Shown: in pieces, positions 8,369-18,683 of the stretch
How the letters are laid out: every line of letters starts with the position of its first letter
Position numbering within the stretch: position 1 is the first letter of the stretch
Assembly (NCBI RefSeq): GCF_002101705.1
Contig: NZ_LQPC01000020.1
Span: forward strand, 288,334 to 352,333
Length of the DNA stretch: 64,000 bases
DNA from: Mycolicibacterium iranicum
Lineage (GTDB): Bacteria > Actinomycetota > Actinomycetes > Mycobacteriales > Mycobacteriaceae
Direction of reading: 5' to 3'
Made by a program: the position numbers and the translations under genes
The notes under the pieces: model-generated
What the model was told of the DNA's origin: nothing
Database searches by the model: none
What the model saw: only the letters and a program-made list of their open reading frames with translations

Positions 8369-9724
8369 ATGAGTGCACCACGCAAATCGACACATCGCGA
8401 GGTTGCCAGGTTGGACCGCGTACCTCTTCCGGTAGAGGCGGCGCGCATCGGAGTCACCGGCTGGCAGATAACTCGCACCGGCGCCCGGGTCCTGTCCAAG
8501 ATCACCGGGCGCGGGACGCTGCAACAGAAGATCGTCAAGCAGATCCCGCAGACGTTCGCCGACCTCGGACCGACCTATGTCAAGTTCGGCCAGATCATCG
8601 CGTCGAGCCCGGGCGCGTTCGGCGAACCGCTGAGCCGCGAGTTCCGCGGCCTGCTCGACCGAGTTCCGCCCGCGGACACCGACGCCGTCCACAAACTCCT
8701 TCGCGAGGAACTCGGCGACGAGCCGCAGAACCTTTTCAAGTCGTTCGACGAGAAGCCGTTCGCGTCCGCATCGATCGCCCAGGTTCACTACGCCACGCTG
8801 CATTCCGGTGAGGAGGTCGTCGTCAAGATCCAGCGGCCGGGAATTCGCCGCCGGGTCGCCGCCGACCTGCAGATCCTCAAGCGGGGAGCCCAAGTCGTCG
8901 AGCTGGCCAAGATGGGCAGGCGCCTCTCGGCGCAGGATGTCGTCGCCGACTTCGCCGACAACCTCGCCGAGGAGCTCGATTTCCGGCTCGAGGCGCAGTC
9001 GATGGATGCCTGGGTGGCGCACATGCACGCGTCGCCGCTGGGCGAGAACATCCGTGTGCCGCAGGTCTACTGGGATCTGACCAGCGAGCGGGTGCTGACG
9101 ATGGAGCGGGTCACCGGCGTGCGCATCGACGACGTCGCCGAGATCCGCAAGAGGGGCTTCGACGGCACCGAGTTGGTCAAGGCGCTGCTGTTCAGCGTGT
9201 TCGAGGGCGGTCTGCGGCACGGCCTGTTCCACGGTGACCTGCACGCGGGCAATCTGTACGTCGATGACGACGGCAAGATCGTGTTCTTCGACTTCGGCAT
9301 CATGGGTCGCATCGATCCGCGGACCCGCTGGCTGCTGCGCGAACTCGTCTACGCGCTGCTGGTGAAGAAGGATCACGCGGCCGCGGGCAAGATCGTCGTG
9401 CTGATGGGCGCCGTCGGCACCGTGCGGCCCGAGGCTGAGGCGGCCAAGGATCTGGAGAAATTCGCCGCCCCGTTGACGCTGAAGTCCCTGGGCGACTTGA
9501 GTTATGCCGAGATCGGCAAGCAGCTGTCGGCCCTCGCCGAGGCGTACGACGTGAAGCTGCCGCGGGAACTGGTGCTCATTGGCAAGCAGTTCCTTTACGT
9601 CGAGCGCTACATGAAGCTGCTCGCCCCGAAATGGCAGATGATGAGCGACCCCGCGCTGACCGGATACTTCGCGAACTTCATGGTGGAGGTCTCCCGGGAG
9701 CACAGCGACGAGCTCGACGCGTAG
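8369..9724 (+). CDS. ABC1/UbiB-family atypical kinase
   Basis: A 451-residue member of the ABC1/AarF (UbiB) family of atypical kinase-like ATPases, linked to isoprenoid-lipid and quinone metabolism. The family KxGQ motif is visible in LGPTYVKFGQIIAS near 66-79. The Ala-rich nucleotide loop and lysine are in FASASIAQVHYA and VVVKIQRPG. The catalytic-loop equivalent is HGDLHAGNLYVDDDGKIVFF, followed by DFGIMGRID. It corresponds by position to M. tuberculosis Rv0647c, beside lipG and the mmaA genes. The lipG start follows its stop with no gap, so the two are likely translated from one mRNA. Confidence 0.9.
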   Translation: MSAPRKSTHREVARLDRVPLPVEAARIGVTGWQITRTGARVLSKITGRGTLQQKIVKQIPQTFADLGPTYVKFGQIIASSPGAFGEPLSREFRGLLDRVPPADTDAVHKLLREELGDEPQNLFKSFDEKPFASASIAQVHYATLHSGEEVVVKIQRPGIRRRVAADLQILKRGAQVVELAKMGRRLSAQDVVADFADNLAEELDFRLEAQSMDAWVAHMHASPLGENIRVPQVYWDLTSERVLTMERVTGVRIDDVAEIRKRGFDGTELVKALLFSVFEGGLRHGLFHGDLHAGNLYVDDDGKIVFFDFGIMGRIDPRTRWLLRELVYALLVKKDHAAAGKIVVLMGAVGTVRPEAEAAKDLEKFAAPLTLKSLGDLSYAEIGKQLSALAEAYDVKLPRELVLIGKQFLYVERYMKLLAPKWQMMSDPALTGYFANFMVEVSREHSDELDA

Positions 9725-10627
9725 ATGGAGATCCGCAGCGGCACCGCACCGTCCGGCGAACTGGAGATCTACTACGAGGACATGGGCGACCCGGGCGACC
9801 CCGCGGTCCTGTTGATCATGGGCCTTGGTGCGCAATTGGTCTTCTGGCGCACCGAATTCTGCGAGAAGCTGGTCGACCAGGGCCTGCGGGTGATCCGGTT
9901 CGACAATCGTGACGTCGGCCTGTCGAGCAAGCTGCCAGGCGCACATTCGGGCGCACCGCTGCTACCACGCATGGCGCGGTCCTTCGTCGGGTTGGCCAGC
10001 CCTGCGGCGTACACGCTCGACGACATGAGCGACGACGCCGCGGCGCTGCTCGACCACCTCGGTATCGGCGCGGCGCACGTGGTCGGCGCCTCGATGGGCG
10101 GCATGATCGCGCAGGTTTTCGCGGCCCGTCATCACAGGCGCGTCAAGACCCTCGGCGTGATCTTCTCCAGCAACAACCAGGCGGTGCTGCCGCCACCGGG
10201 CCCGGCGCAATTGCTGGCGATCCTGCAGAAACCGAAGGGCACGTCCCGCGACGCGATCATCGACAACGCGGTTCGCGTGTCCCAGATCATCGGCAGCCCC
10301 GGCTTCCCTGCCCCGGAGGACAGGCTGCGCGCCGAGGCCATCGAGGGCTACGACCGCAGCTACTATCCGGCCGGCGTCGGGCGGCAGTTCGCGGCGATTC
10401 TCGGCAGCGGCAGCCTCCGCCGCTACAACCGTGAGATCGCGGCGCCGACAGTGGTGATCCACGGCAAGGCGGACAAACTGATGCGCCCGTCCGGCGGCCG
10501 GGCGATCGCGCGGGCGATCAAGAACGCGCGACTGGTGTTGTTCGACGGGATGGGCCATGAACTCCCGGAACCGCTGTGGGACGACATCGTCGGCGAGCTG
10601 AAGACCACATTCGCCGAAGTGCCCTGA
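9725..10627 (+). CDS. lipG: Alpha/beta hydrolase, LipG-like
   Basis: A 300-residue alpha/beta hydrolase. It shows the oxyanion strand VLLIMGLGAQLVFW, the family segment RVIRFDNRDVGLSSKL, the nucleophile elbow VVGASMGGMIAQVFA with the serine near residue 125, VVIHGKADKLM with the acid residue, and FDGMGHELP with the histidine. M. tuberculosis LipG (Rv0646c) sits at the same place beside mycolate methyltransferase genes and has been described as an esterase. The ATG immediately follows the kinase stop codon. Natural substrate not known. Confidence 0.88.
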   Translation: MEIRSGTAPSGELEIYYEDMGDPGDPAVLLIMGLGAQLVFWRTEFCEKLVDQGLRVIRFDNRDVGLSSKLPGAHSGAPLLPRMARSFVGLASPAAYTLDDMSDDAAALLDHLGIGAAHVVGASMGGMIAQVFAARHHRRVKTLGVIFSSNNQAVLPPPGPAQLLAILQKPKGTSRDAIIDNAVRVSQIIGSPGFPAPEDRLRAEAIEGYDRSYYPAGVGRQFAAILGSGSLRRYNREIAAPTVVIHGKADKLMRPSGGRAIARAIKNARLVLFDGMGHELPEPLWDDIVGELKTTFAEVP

Positions 10628-10733
10628 CTCACACGTCAATTCACCAGCGCGAAGTTCCGCGTAGCATCCCGGTCAGGGCATGATCGCCGTCTTACAGGAG
10701 ATCCTCTTCGGGCTGTGTCCTCAGGAAGGCCGA

Positions 10734-11618
10734 ATGGCCTCACGAGAACCCCGCAACCTCACACCACATTTCGACGATGTGCAGGCACACTACGACCTGT
10801 CGGATGAATTCTTCCGGCTGTTTCTCGACCCCTCCCAGACCTACAGCTGCGCGTACTTCGAGCGCGACGACATGACGCTGGAGGAGGCTCAGCTGGCCAA
10901 AGTCGACCTTGCCCTCGGCAAGCTCGGCCTGCAGCCCGGCATGACGCTGCTCGACATCGGGTGCGGTTGGGGCGCCACGATGATGCGGGCGGTCGAGAAG
11001 TATGACGTCGACGTCATCGGCCTGACGCTCAGTGAGAACCAAAAAGCGCATGTCGAAAGGGTTTTCGCCGCCAGCACCGACTCCCGGGACAAGGAGATCC
11101 TGCTGCAGGGCTGGGAGGAGTTCGATCGGCCCGTGGACCGCATCGTGTCGATCGGCGCATTCGAGCACTTCGGCCGGGACCGCTGGGACGACTTCTTCAC
11201 GATGGCCTACCGCGTGCTGCCCGAAGACGGCGCGATGCTTCTGCACACCATCACCGCCCTGACCATCCCGCAGATGATCGAACGCGGCATCCCGCTGACC
11301 TTCTCCGTCGCGCGGTTCATCAAGTTCATCCTCACCGAGATCTTCCCGGGCGGATACCTGCCGACCATCGAGCTCGTCGGCGAGCACGCCGGCAAAGCCG
11401 GATTCACCCTGACCCGCGAGCAGTCGCTGCAGCCGCACTATGCGCGAACCCTCGACCTGTGGTCCGCGGCTCTCGAAGCGCACCGGACCGAGGCGATCGA
11501 GGTCCAGTCCGAAGAGGTCTACGACCGGTACATGCACTACCTGACCGGCTGCGCGGATTCCTTCAAGAAGGGCTACACCGACGTGAACCAGTTCACGCTC
11601 GTCAAGCAGACCCCCTGA
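10734..11618 (+). CDS. Mycolic acid cyclopropane-type methyltransferase, MmaA2/CmaA-like
   Basis: A SAM-dependent methyltransferase acting on double bonds of meromycolate chains carried by acyl carrier protein. The SAM-binding loop LLDIGCGWG is at 72-80, [19 protein letters not shown] opens the protein, TYSCAYFERDDMTLEEAQ follows, and RIVSIGAFEHFGRDRW gives the active-site region. The SIGAFEHF and HTITALT segments resemble MmaA2/CmaA cyclopropane synthases more than MmaA4. ATG 10734 gives 294 residues and has AGGAAGG just upstream; the frame is open back to 10680. It occupies the place of the mmaA1-mmaA3 cluster of M. tuberculosis. Whether it makes cyclopropanes or methyl branches cannot be decided here. 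Confidence 0.9.
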   Translation: MASREPRNLTPHFDDVQAHYDLSDEFFRLFLDPSQTYSCAYFERDDMTLEEAQLAKVDLALGKLGLQPGMTLLDIGCGWGATMMRAVEKYDVDVIGLTLSENQKAHVERVFAASTDSRDKEILLQGWEEFDRPVDRIVSIGAFEHFGRDRWDDFFTMAYRVLPEDGAMLLHTITALTIPQMIERGIPLTFSVARFIKFILTEIFPGGYLPTIELVGEHAGKAGFTLTREQSLQPHYARTLDLWSAALEAHRTEAIEVQSEEVYDRYMHYLTGCADSFKKGYTDVNQFTLVKQTP

Positions 11619-11752
11619 GCGGATTGGATCGCGCCACCTGCCTACCGTTACGCTGATCGCCCGGGGGCGCGTGTTTACAGAAAGATCGACCCGCGTCTTC
11701 GGTACGGTCTTCCACATCGCTGAACACTCAGGAAGCACGGAGCAGGTAACAC

Positions 11753-12649
11753 ATGTCTGATCAATCCACCGGCACGAAGGATATGACCCCTCATTTTGAG
11801 GACATCCAGGCCCATTACGACCTGTCAGACGACTTTTTCGGCGTGTTCCAGGATCCGACCCGCAAATACAGCTCCGGTTTCTTCACCGGCCCCAACTGCA
11901 CGCTCTCCGAGGCGCAGATCGCCAACGTGGACCAGCATCTCGACAAGCTCGACCTCAAGCCGGGGATGACGCTTCTCGAGGTCGGTTGCGGGTGGGGTCT
12001 GACGCTGCAGCGCGCGATGGAGAAGTACGACGTCAACGTGATCGGCCTGACGCTGTCGAAGAACCAGAAGGCCTACTGCGATCAGCTGCTGGCCAAGCTC
12101 GATTCCAAGCGGACCTTCGACGTCCGACTGGAGGGCTGGGAGCAGTTCCACTCCCCCGTCGACCGGATCGTGTCGATCGAGGCCTTCGAGCACTTCGGCT
12201 TCGAACGCTACGACGACTTCTTCAAGATGTGTTTCGACGTCCTGCCCGAAGACGGCCGGATGACCATCCAGAGCAGCGTCGGCTACCACCCGTACAACCT
12301 GGCCGAGCGTGGCAAGAAGCTGACGTTCGAGCTGGCACGGTTCATCAAGTTCATGATCACCGAGATCTTCCCGGGTGGCCGCCTCCCCACCACCGAGATG
12401 ATGGTCGAGCACGGCGAGAAGGCCGGATTCACCGTCCCCGAGGTGCTTTCACTGCGCAACCACTACATCAAGACGCTCGGCATCTGGGCCGACCGGTTGG
12501 AGAAGAACAAGGACGCGGCGATCGCCGCGACCGACGAGGAGAACTACCACCGGTACATGCGCTACCTGAAGGGCTGCCAGTACTACTTCATCGACGAGTC
12601 GATCGACGTGAGCCTGGTGACCTACCTGAAGCCGGCCGTCGCCGCCTAG
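11753..12649 (+). CDS. mmaA4: Mycolic acid methyltransferase, MmaA4-like
   Basis: A second 298-residue mycolic acid methyltransferase. It opens with [19 protein letters not shown], has the SAM loop LEVGCGWG at 75-82, and [20 protein letters not shown] in the core. The C-terminal part ([19 protein letters not shown] and [18 protein letters not shown]) is characteristic of MmaA4 (hydroxymycolate synthase), which adds a methyl and a hydroxyl on the way to keto- and methoxymycolates. One difference is that the usual YSCAYF reads YSSGFF here at 39-44. It ends at a strong hairpin shared with the convergent PE-PPE gene. In M. tuberculosis mmaA4 is likewise the copy nearest rplA. Confidence 0.88.
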   Translation: MSDQSTGTKDMTPHFEDIQAHYDLSDDFFGVFQDPTRKYSSGFFTGPNCTLSEAQIANVDQHLDKLDLKPGMTLLEVGCGWGLTLQRAMEKYDVNVIGLTLSKNQKAYCDQLLAKLDSKRTFDVRLEGWEQFHSPVDRIVSIEAFEHFGFERYDDFFKMCFDVLPEDGRMTIQSSVGYHPYNLAERGKKLTFELARFIKFMITEIFPGGRLPTTEMMVEHGEKAGFTVPEVLSLRNHYIKTLGIWADRLEKNKDAAIAATDEENYHRYMRYLKGCQYYFIDESIDVSLVTYLKPAVAA

Positions 12650-12673
12650 CCGAGCCGAACATCCTCTTAACGA

Positions 12674-12707
12674 AGAATCCCCCGCACGCCTGAATGCGGG
12701 GGATTCT
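12674..12707. terminator. Bidirectional terminator hairpin
   Basis: AGAATCCCCCGCA at 12674-12686 and TGCGGGGGATTCT at 12695-12707 form a perfect 13-bp stem with an 8-base loop. It lies between the convergent mmaA4-like and PE-PPE hydrolase genes, so it can end transcription from both sides. Confidence 0.8.
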
Positions 12708-12719
12708 CCATACTGGCCC

Positions 12720-14300
12720 TCAGGCCGCAGCCGGGGTGTCGTTCCGGGTGTCAGTATCGCTCTCTGACGCGTCCTCGTCTGCGGTTTCGGCGACAGAGTC
12801 GTCGTCTTCGTCGGTGACGGCCTCCGTATCGGTGACGGCCTCCTCCTCGTCGACCACGACGTCCGTTTCGGTGGTGTCCTCGTCGCTGACGACGACCTCC
12901 GTTTCGGTGGTGTCCTCGTCGGTGATCACCTGTTGCTCGCCCTCGTCGACCACGACATCGGAATCCTCGCCGGTGGTCACTACTTCTTCGTCGGCCGGCG
13001 CGTCCGTGTCCTCATCGGACGTGACCTTCAGCTCCACCGGGGTGTCCTCGACGGGCGCGTCCTCCGCAGCGGCGGACGGAAGCTTTTCGTCTGGGGCGCC
13101 CAGCGCGACGACGGTGTCGTCGGCGTCCTTGGAGGTGGCCTGCTCGGGGATGAAGTTCCTGATGAAGGCCTCGACGCCCTTGACCGCCGCGACGGCGAAA
13201 TCGATGCCGACCTTCACCCAATTCTGGAAGATCTTGAACGGCAGGATCGATGACGGGCTCGACACCCCGGGGTTACCGGTCCAGTCGAAGCCGAGATCGA
13301 CGATCTCACGCAACACCGGCTCGGCGAGGTCCAGGAACGGCTTGGCGAGCCCCCCGATGCCGATCGAATTTGCCAGCGCGCGAACCACATCCATCAACGG
13401 CAGCGAGGTTGCCGGGATCATGATGTAGGAGTTGCCGAAGCTGTCGGTCCGGCAGTTCGAGGGGCTCAGGTCGCAGTTCAGCTGCGGCGCCAGGGTCGCG
13501 TCGGTGTATCCGTAGGGCATCGAGTCGTCAGGATCCTTCTCGGTCGGGTCTAGGTAGTACCCGTGCACCGTGTCGAACGCGGCGACCATGTTCAGGACCG
13601 AGAAGATGTTGCCCCAGTATTTCGGCGCGTAGACCACCGGGTCGTATTCGAAGCCGATCGAGGTGACGCCGATACCGGTGTCCACCGGCATCGCCGGATC
13701 GAAGGACACGTCGAGCACTGGGATGGGGTTGCCGAGGAAGTCCTGCAGCCAGGCCAGGCGCTGCCACAAGCCGCCGTCAGGATTTTCGATGCCGCCGATC
13801 GTGACGACGTTCAGCCGCTCCTTGACCTCGTCGGGCAGGTCGAGCAGTCCTAGCTCGGAGAGGGCGTTGGCGACTACCGCGCCACCCTGCGAGTAGCCGA
13901 AGATGTACACGTCCTCCTCGGAGGCCGGGTCCAGGAACGGAGCCAGCGCCGCCAGCAGGTTTTCGGTTCCCTCGCCCACCGAGACGTTCCACTTGTCGCA
14001 GCGGCCGGGCACGCACCAATTGGGGATGAAGCTCACCGGCCAGAACGATGCCGGGTACGGGATGCCGACGAGATCGGGGTCGGAGCAATCGACCGTGCAC
14101 GCGACGCCGTCGATGTACCGACTCCACGCATTCTCGCGATAACCGCCGACGACGTCGGCGTTCGGCGTGCCGGTGCCGGGGACGATCAGCGCCGTCGCGC
14201 CGTACGCCAACGCCGAGACGAACGCCGACGCGATGGCCAACGCCATGGCGGTGAACAGGGACACGAAGACGAGAACCAGCGCGCGGGCCTGATGACGCAT
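12720..14300 (-). CDS. Secreted PE-PPE-domain serine hydrolase with acidic C-terminal tail
   Basis: A 526-residue exported protein. The first 35 residues form a long signal peptide or anchor (LVLVFVSLFTAMALAIASAF). Residues about 36-290 form a PE-PPE domain, a serine alpha/beta hydrolase fold: LIVPGTGTPNADVVGGY, nucleophile GYSQGGAVVANAL with the serine at 137, IGGIENPDGGLWQRL and VHGYYLD. It lacks the PE or PPE N-terminal modules. The last 130 or so residues are an unstructured tail made almost only of Asp, Glu, Thr and Val, ending in Ala-Ala-Ala, with an internal 12-residue repeat. Known PE-PPE domains cleave ester substrates. The gene is inserted, relative to M. tuberculosis, between the mmaA genes and rplA. 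Confidence 0.85.
   Translation of the reverse strand: MRHQARALVLVFVSLFTAMALAIASAFVSALAYGATALIVPGTGTPNADVVGGYRENAWSRYIDGVACTVDCSDPDLVGIPYPASFWPVSFIPNWCVPGRCDKWNVSVGEGTENLLAALAPFLDPASEEDVYIFGYSQGGAVVANALSELGLLDLPDEVKERLNVVTIGGIENPDGGLWQRLAWLQDFLGNPIPVLDVSFDPAMPVDTGIGVTSIGFEYDPVVYAPKYWGNIFSVLNMVAAFDTVHGYYLDPTEKDPDDSMPYGYTDATLAPQLNCDLSPSNCRTDSFGNSYIMIPATSLPLMDVVRALANSIGIGGLAKPFLDLAEPVLREIVDLGFDWTGNPGVSSPSSILPFKIFQNWVKVGIDFAVAAVKGVEAFIRNFIPEQATSKDADDTVVALGAPDEKLPSAAAEDAPVEDTPVELKVTSDEDTDAPADEEVVTTGEDSDVVVDEGEQQVITDEDTTETEVVVSDEDTTETDVVVDEEEAVTDTEAVTDEDDDSVAETADEDASESDTDTRNDTPAAA
12862..12921. repeat. 36-bp periodic repeat coding the acidic tail
   Basis: A 24-base identical segment occurs at 12862-12885 and again at 12898-12921, a period of 36 bases or 12 residues. 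In the minus-strand protein it encodes two copies of an EDTTET(E/D)VVV unit. A shorter echo, TCGGTGACGGCCTCC, occurs twice just before it. This shows the tail grew by in-frame duplication. Confidence 0.75.
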
Positions 14301-14541
14301 GCGTTAACGATCACATAACGACGCCGGCTGCGAGGGCCAATCAGCAAACTCCTTTTATGACATCCGCGCGAGCGCCTGCCGGACGAGAATGCCTCGCCCC
14401 GCTGGCCTCACCATCGGTCACATCCGACGTCCAGCGGTCCGCTGGCTATCTCGCCCGCACCAGCATTCCGGAGCGGTTCGGGCGAACGTTTAGGGAAACA
14501 CCCGATTCCTCGTCAGACGCCGAGTGGCTACCGTCAAGAGA

Positions 14542-14904
14542 ATGGGCGATGTCCGCGCGACGACGAACTTCCTCGCAGAGTGGTATCTGCCTGACCTGGC
14601 CGACGCCGCCGTCGACGACATCATGGCGCGGCTTCGCAGGGCGGCAACCGAACTCACCAGCGGGGGCGCGCGGGTTCGCCTGTTGGCGACGTTGTCGGTG
14701 CCCACCGACGAGGTTCTCTACGGGGTCTTCGACGCGGACTCCCCCGAGGCCGTAATTGCCGCCTGCGAGCACGCCGGTCTTCCCCAGCAGCGACTGTCGG
14801 CCGACGTCGTACCGCGCGTGATGTCCGAAACGTCGCCGACAGGTTTGCTGACCGGCGTCGGCGCTCCTGCGGGCGAGATTGCCCAAGCGCTCATCGCGCA
14901 CTGA
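14542..14904 (+). CDS. Small DUF4242-like protein
   Basis: A 120-residue protein without signal or membrane segments. TTNFLAEWYLPDLADAAVDD opens a ferredoxin-like alpha/beta fold. The centre reads VRLLATLSVPTDEVLYGVFD followed by AVIAACEHAGLP, the pattern of DUF4242-type small proteins (related to a nickel-binding Streptomyces protein). No metal ligand cluster is obvious, so metal binding is not claimed. ATG 14542 is chosen; a GTG at 14524 is in frame. It is divergent from the PE-PPE hydrolase and has no equivalent in the M. tuberculosis locus that I recall. Confidence 0.65.
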   Translation: MGDVRATTNFLAEWYLPDLADAAVDDIMARLRRAATELTSGGARVRLLATLSVPTDEVLYGVFDADSPEAVIAACEHAGLPQQRLSADVVPRVMSETSPTGLLTGVGAPAGEIAQALIAH

Positions 14905-15144
14905 AGCCGCTGCAGATCGGCATTTCCGCTACGCCTCAGACAATTTCACGATTCAACGACGGTATTGACGGCAACGATGCTATGTTGCTGCACGAGGGTG
15001 CTCTTCGGCCGCCTCGTCGCGGATCACCAGGGGGATACCGTAGACCTCTGGCCGTATCGCCTGACTTGCCGTTCGTGGGGGATGGTCTGTCGTGGCGGGG
15101 CCAGGGTCGGCGACCGAGGAGCACTCTCAAAGACTCTGGGAGGC

Positions 15145-15177
15145 AAGAAGCCCCGCACCTGTGGTGCGGGGCTTCTT
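15145..15177. terminator. Terminator of the ribosomal protein operon
   Basis: AAGAAGCCCCGCACC at 15145-15159 pairs perfectly over 15 bases with GGTGCGGGGCTTCTT at 15163-15177 around a TGT loop. It lies 25 bases past the rplA stop on the minus strand and is the strongest hairpin in the gap 14905-15202. The rest of that gap holds no gene I can support. Confidence 0.88.
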
Positions 15178-15202
15178 GTCGGTCTGGTTGACGGCAGCTA
15201 GG

Positions 15203-15919
15203 TCAGCTAGCCGGCTCCTCCGTGAAATTGCGGGTCACCGACGGGTCGACCGGGATGCCGGGGCCCGTGGTGGTCGAGACGACGACCTTCTTCAGGTAAC
15301 GGCCCTTCGACGACGACGGCTTGGCGCGCAGGATCTCGTCCAGCGCGGCGCCGTAGTTCTCCGCGAGGGCCTTCTCGTCGAACGACGCCTTGCCGATCAC
15401 GAAGTGCAGGTTGGCCTGCTTGTCGACACGGAAATTGATCTTGCCGCCCTTGATGTCGGACACAGCCTTGGCGACATCCGGGGTCACGGTTCCGGTCTTC
15501 GGGTTCGGCATCAGGCCGCGGGGGCCCAGGATCCGGGCGATGCGGCCGACCTTGGCCATCTGGTCGGGCGTGGCGATCGCGGCGTCGAAGTCGAGGAACC
15601 CGCCTTGGATCTTCTCGATCAGGTCGTCGCTGCCGACGATGTCCGCGCCGGCGGCCTCAGCGGCTTCGGCCTTGTCACCCACGGCGAACACGGCGACGCG
15701 CGCGGTCTTGCCGGTGCCGTTGGGCAGGTTCACCGTGCCGCGGACCATCTGGTCCGCCTTGCGCGGGTCGACGCCGAGGCGGATCGCAACCTCGACGGTG
15801 GCGTCCTGGTTCTTCGACGACGTCTCCTTGGCCAGCTTCGCGGCCTCCAGCGGGGAGTAGAGACGGGCCTTGTCCACCTTCTCGGCGGCGGCCTTGTATG
15901 CCTTGCTGTTCTTGCTCAT
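15203..15919 (-). CDS. rplA: 50S ribosomal protein L1
   Basis: A 238-residue L1 protein that forms the mobile L1 stalk on 23S rRNA and in many bacteria also represses its own operon. Recognisable segments are [20 protein letters not shown] at the N-terminus, [60 protein letters not shown] and [15 protein letters not shown]. It ends the rplK-rplA pair, 95 bases downstream of rplK, and is followed by a strong terminator. Full length for the family. Confidence 0.98.
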   Translation of the reverse strand: MSKNSKAYKAAAEKVDKARLYSPLEAAKLAKETSSKNQDATVEVAIRLGVDPRKADQMVRGTVNLPNGTGKTARVAVFAVGDKAEAAEAAGADIVGSDDLIEKIQGGFLDFDAAIATPDQMAKVGRIARILGPRGLMPNPKTGTVTPDVAKAVSDIKGGKINFRVDKQANLHFVIGKASFDEKALAENYGAALDEILRAKPSSSKGRYLKKVVVSTTTGPGIPVDPSVTRNFTEEPAS

Positions 15920-16014
15920 TGGTTTCTCCTAGTTACTGAGTTGTGGTTTGTGATGATCGCTCTTCGCGTGAGCGCTCATCGCGAGCCGAAGCGGGCTCTC
16001 CCACAAGATCCGTC

Positions 16015-16443
16015 TTATTCGACTGTGATCCCCATCGACCGGGCCGTGCCGGCGATGATCTTGGCGGCCTGATCGATGTCGTTGGCGTTCAGGTCTTCCT
16101 TTTTGGTCTCGGCGATCTCGCGCACCTGATCCCAGGTCACCTTGGCGACCTTGGTCTTGTGCGGCTCACCGGAACCCTTCGGCACGCCTGCGGCCTTGAG
16201 CAGCAGCTTGGCGGCGGGCGGGGTTTTCAGCGCGAACGTGAAGCTGCGGTCCTCGTAGACGGTGATCTCCACGGGGATGACGTTGCCGCGCTGCGACTCG
16301 GTCGCGGCGTTGTACGCCTTGCAGAACTCCATGATGTTGACGCCGTGCTGGCCGAGCGCGGGACCGACCGGCGGGGCGGGGTTGGCCTGCCCGGCCTGGA
16401 TCTGCAGCTTGATCAGCCCGACGACCTTCTTCTTCGGGGGCAT
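16015..16443 (-). CDS. rplK: 50S ribosomal protein L11
   Basis: A 142-residue L11 protein that binds the GTPase-associated region of 23S rRNA and is needed for translation factor function and RelA activation. It shows [20 protein letters not shown] and [17 protein letters not shown] in the N-terminal domain, [19 protein letters not shown] in the middle, and the C-terminal rRNA-binding domain ending in [14 protein letters not shown]. Full length. It lies 46 bases downstream of nusG in the conserved secE-nusG-rplK-rplA order. Confidence 0.98.
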   Translation of the reverse strand: MPPKKKVVGLIKLQIQAGQANPAPPVGPALGQHGVNIMEFCKAYNAATESQRGNVIPVEITVYEDRSFTFALKTPPAAKLLLKAAGVPKGSGEPHKTKVAKVTWDQVREIAETKKEDLNANDIDQAAKIIAGTARSMGITVE

Positions 16444-16489
16444 GGCTGTGCTTTCTCTTTCTCTCCTGTTGGGGCGATGGTGCCCGCAG

Positions 16490-17350
<861 letters not shown>

Positions 17351-17391
17351 TCAGTCCTCTCTTGATGTCTCTCGTGTGCCGGTGGCTGCGG

Positions 17392-17844
17392 TCAGCCGAA
17401 GATCCAGGTCACGAGCTTCGCCAGGCCCAGGTCGACCCCACCGATCATCGCCACCATGAAGATCAGGAAGAACAGCACGACGGTGGTGTAGCTGGCCATC
17501 TGCTTGCGGTTGGGCCAGATGACCTTCCGGAGTTCGCCGACGACTTCCCGCAGGTAGTTGATGACGAACGCGATCGGGTTCCGCGAGGGCCCGTCCTTGG
17601 GCTTCTTGGCCGTCTTCTTCTTGCGTTTCGGGCCGCTGCCGTCGTCCTTGGATCCCGAACCGTCTGCCTCGGGGGCATCGTCGGAATCCTCGGCGTCGGT
17701 CTCGTCGACCACGCGACGCGACCGCTTTCCGGTGGGCCGCATGGGCCGCGTCACCACCGCGGTCTGGCCGCGGGTGTCCCCGTCGTCGGTCTCGTTGCCG
17801 CTGTCGGTGTCCGCGGAGCTGACACCGTCGCGCTCGTCGCTCAC
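17392..17844 (-). CDS. secE: Preprotein translocase subunit SecE
   Basis: SecE is the essential small membrane subunit of the SecYEG channel. The functional C-terminus contains NPIAFVINYLREVVGELRKV, then WPNRKQMASYTTVV and one transmembrane helix (VLFFLIFMVAMIGGVDLGLA). The first 80 residues are a charged, low-complexity extension usual in mycobacteria. The GTG start at 17844 gives VSDERDG, matching the MSDE start of the M. tuberculosis protein, with AAAGG upstream. An ATG at 17907 in the same frame is less likely. The gene follows tRNA-Trp and leads the secE-nusG-rplK-rplA group. Confidence 0.93.
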   Translation of the reverse strand: MSDERDGVSSADTDSGNETDDGDTRGQTAVVTRPMRPTGKRSRRVVDETDAEDSDDAPEADGSGSKDDGSGPKRKKKTAKKPKDGPSRNPIAFVINYLREVVGELRKVIWPNRKQMASYTTVVLFFLIFMVAMIGGVDLGLAKLVTWIFG

Positions 17845-17929
17845 CGCATGCCTTTCGTTCGTTGCCGGGTGGTCACCTTCCAGTATTGCAACCGGACGAG
17901 TTTCCACCCTTGTCGAGTATTCAGTTGAG

Positions 17930-18002
<73 letters not shown>

Positions 18003-18127
18003 TCAGCGATGTGTTCAGGGCTCACACAATTTGCGCGCTCCCCGTTCGGTCGATCCGAGCCGACGGACAGCGCGCTTAACTGGGAAAACCCCGAAGCCCG
18101 AGTGTAGCGCGACCCGGGTCCCAGTTA

Positions 18128-18673
18128 CTAATCCGTACCGGTGGCGGCGCCGGACGCCGCATCTACGTGCTGGACCGGCTTGCGCAGTACCTGACCGGTC
18201 TCGGGGTCCCATCCGGCGGAGATCGAATTGTCACCCTCGTGGCCCATGAGGGTGGTGAAAGACTCCATGACGACGGCCCCGGTGTCATCGGTCAGCACAT
18301 TGCGGGTGGTAACGATGTCGGCGCCGAAACGTTCATCCACAGTCATGATCGTCAGCGCGCCGCGCAGCCGGTCACCCTCCTGGATCGGGCGGTGGAACAG
18401 GAACTTCTGATCCACCTGCACGATCTGCAGGGTTTCCAGACCCACGTCGACGTGCTGGAAGAAATGGTTCTGAATCATCACCGCGAAGATCGACATGAAC
18501 GTCGGGGGCGCGATCAGGCCGCTGTGCCCGAGCTCCGATGCCGCGGCCACATCGTGGCTCGCGGGGTCTTTGGCTTTGACGGAGTTCGCATACTGGCGGA
18601 TCTGTTCACGACCCACGACGAAGACGTCCGGGTATTCCCAGACCATCCCGCGGATGTCTGTCTTGAGTGCCAT
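18128..18673 (-). CDS. hadC: (3R)-hydroxyacyl-ACP dehydratase subunit HadC
   Basis: HadC pairs with HadB to form the dehydratase of the mycolic-acid FAS-II elongation cycle that prefers longer meromycolate chains. The 181-residue hot-dog-fold protein shows YPDVFVVGREQIRQYANSVK, ELGHSGLIAPPTFMSIFAV and IVQVDQKFLFHRPIQEGDRL. HadC lacks the catalytic hydratase motif and is stabilised by HadB. The C-terminal 30 residues are a divergent extension. It starts ten bases after the hadB stop, so the three had genes are one transcript. Confidence 0.94.
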   Translation of the reverse strand: MALKTDIRGMVWEYPDVFVVGREQIRQYANSVKAKDPASHDVAAASELGHSGLIAPPTFMSIFAVMIQNHFFQHVDVGLETLQIVQVDQKFLFHRPIQEGDRLRGALTIMTVDERFGADIVTTRNVLTDDTGAVVMESFTTLMGHEGDNSISAGWDPETGQVLRKPVQHVDAASGAATGTD

Positions 18674-18683
18674 CTCTACCTAC

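Noticed and set aside
8087..9946. Open frame of 619 codons on the minus strand
   Set aside because: It is antisense to the ABC1 kinase; high-GC DNA keeps the opposite frame open. The composition is His/Arg/Asp-biased and no domain is seen.
15092..16072. Open frame of 326 codons across the rplA region on the plus strand
   Set aside because: Antisense to rplA, and it crosses the terminator.
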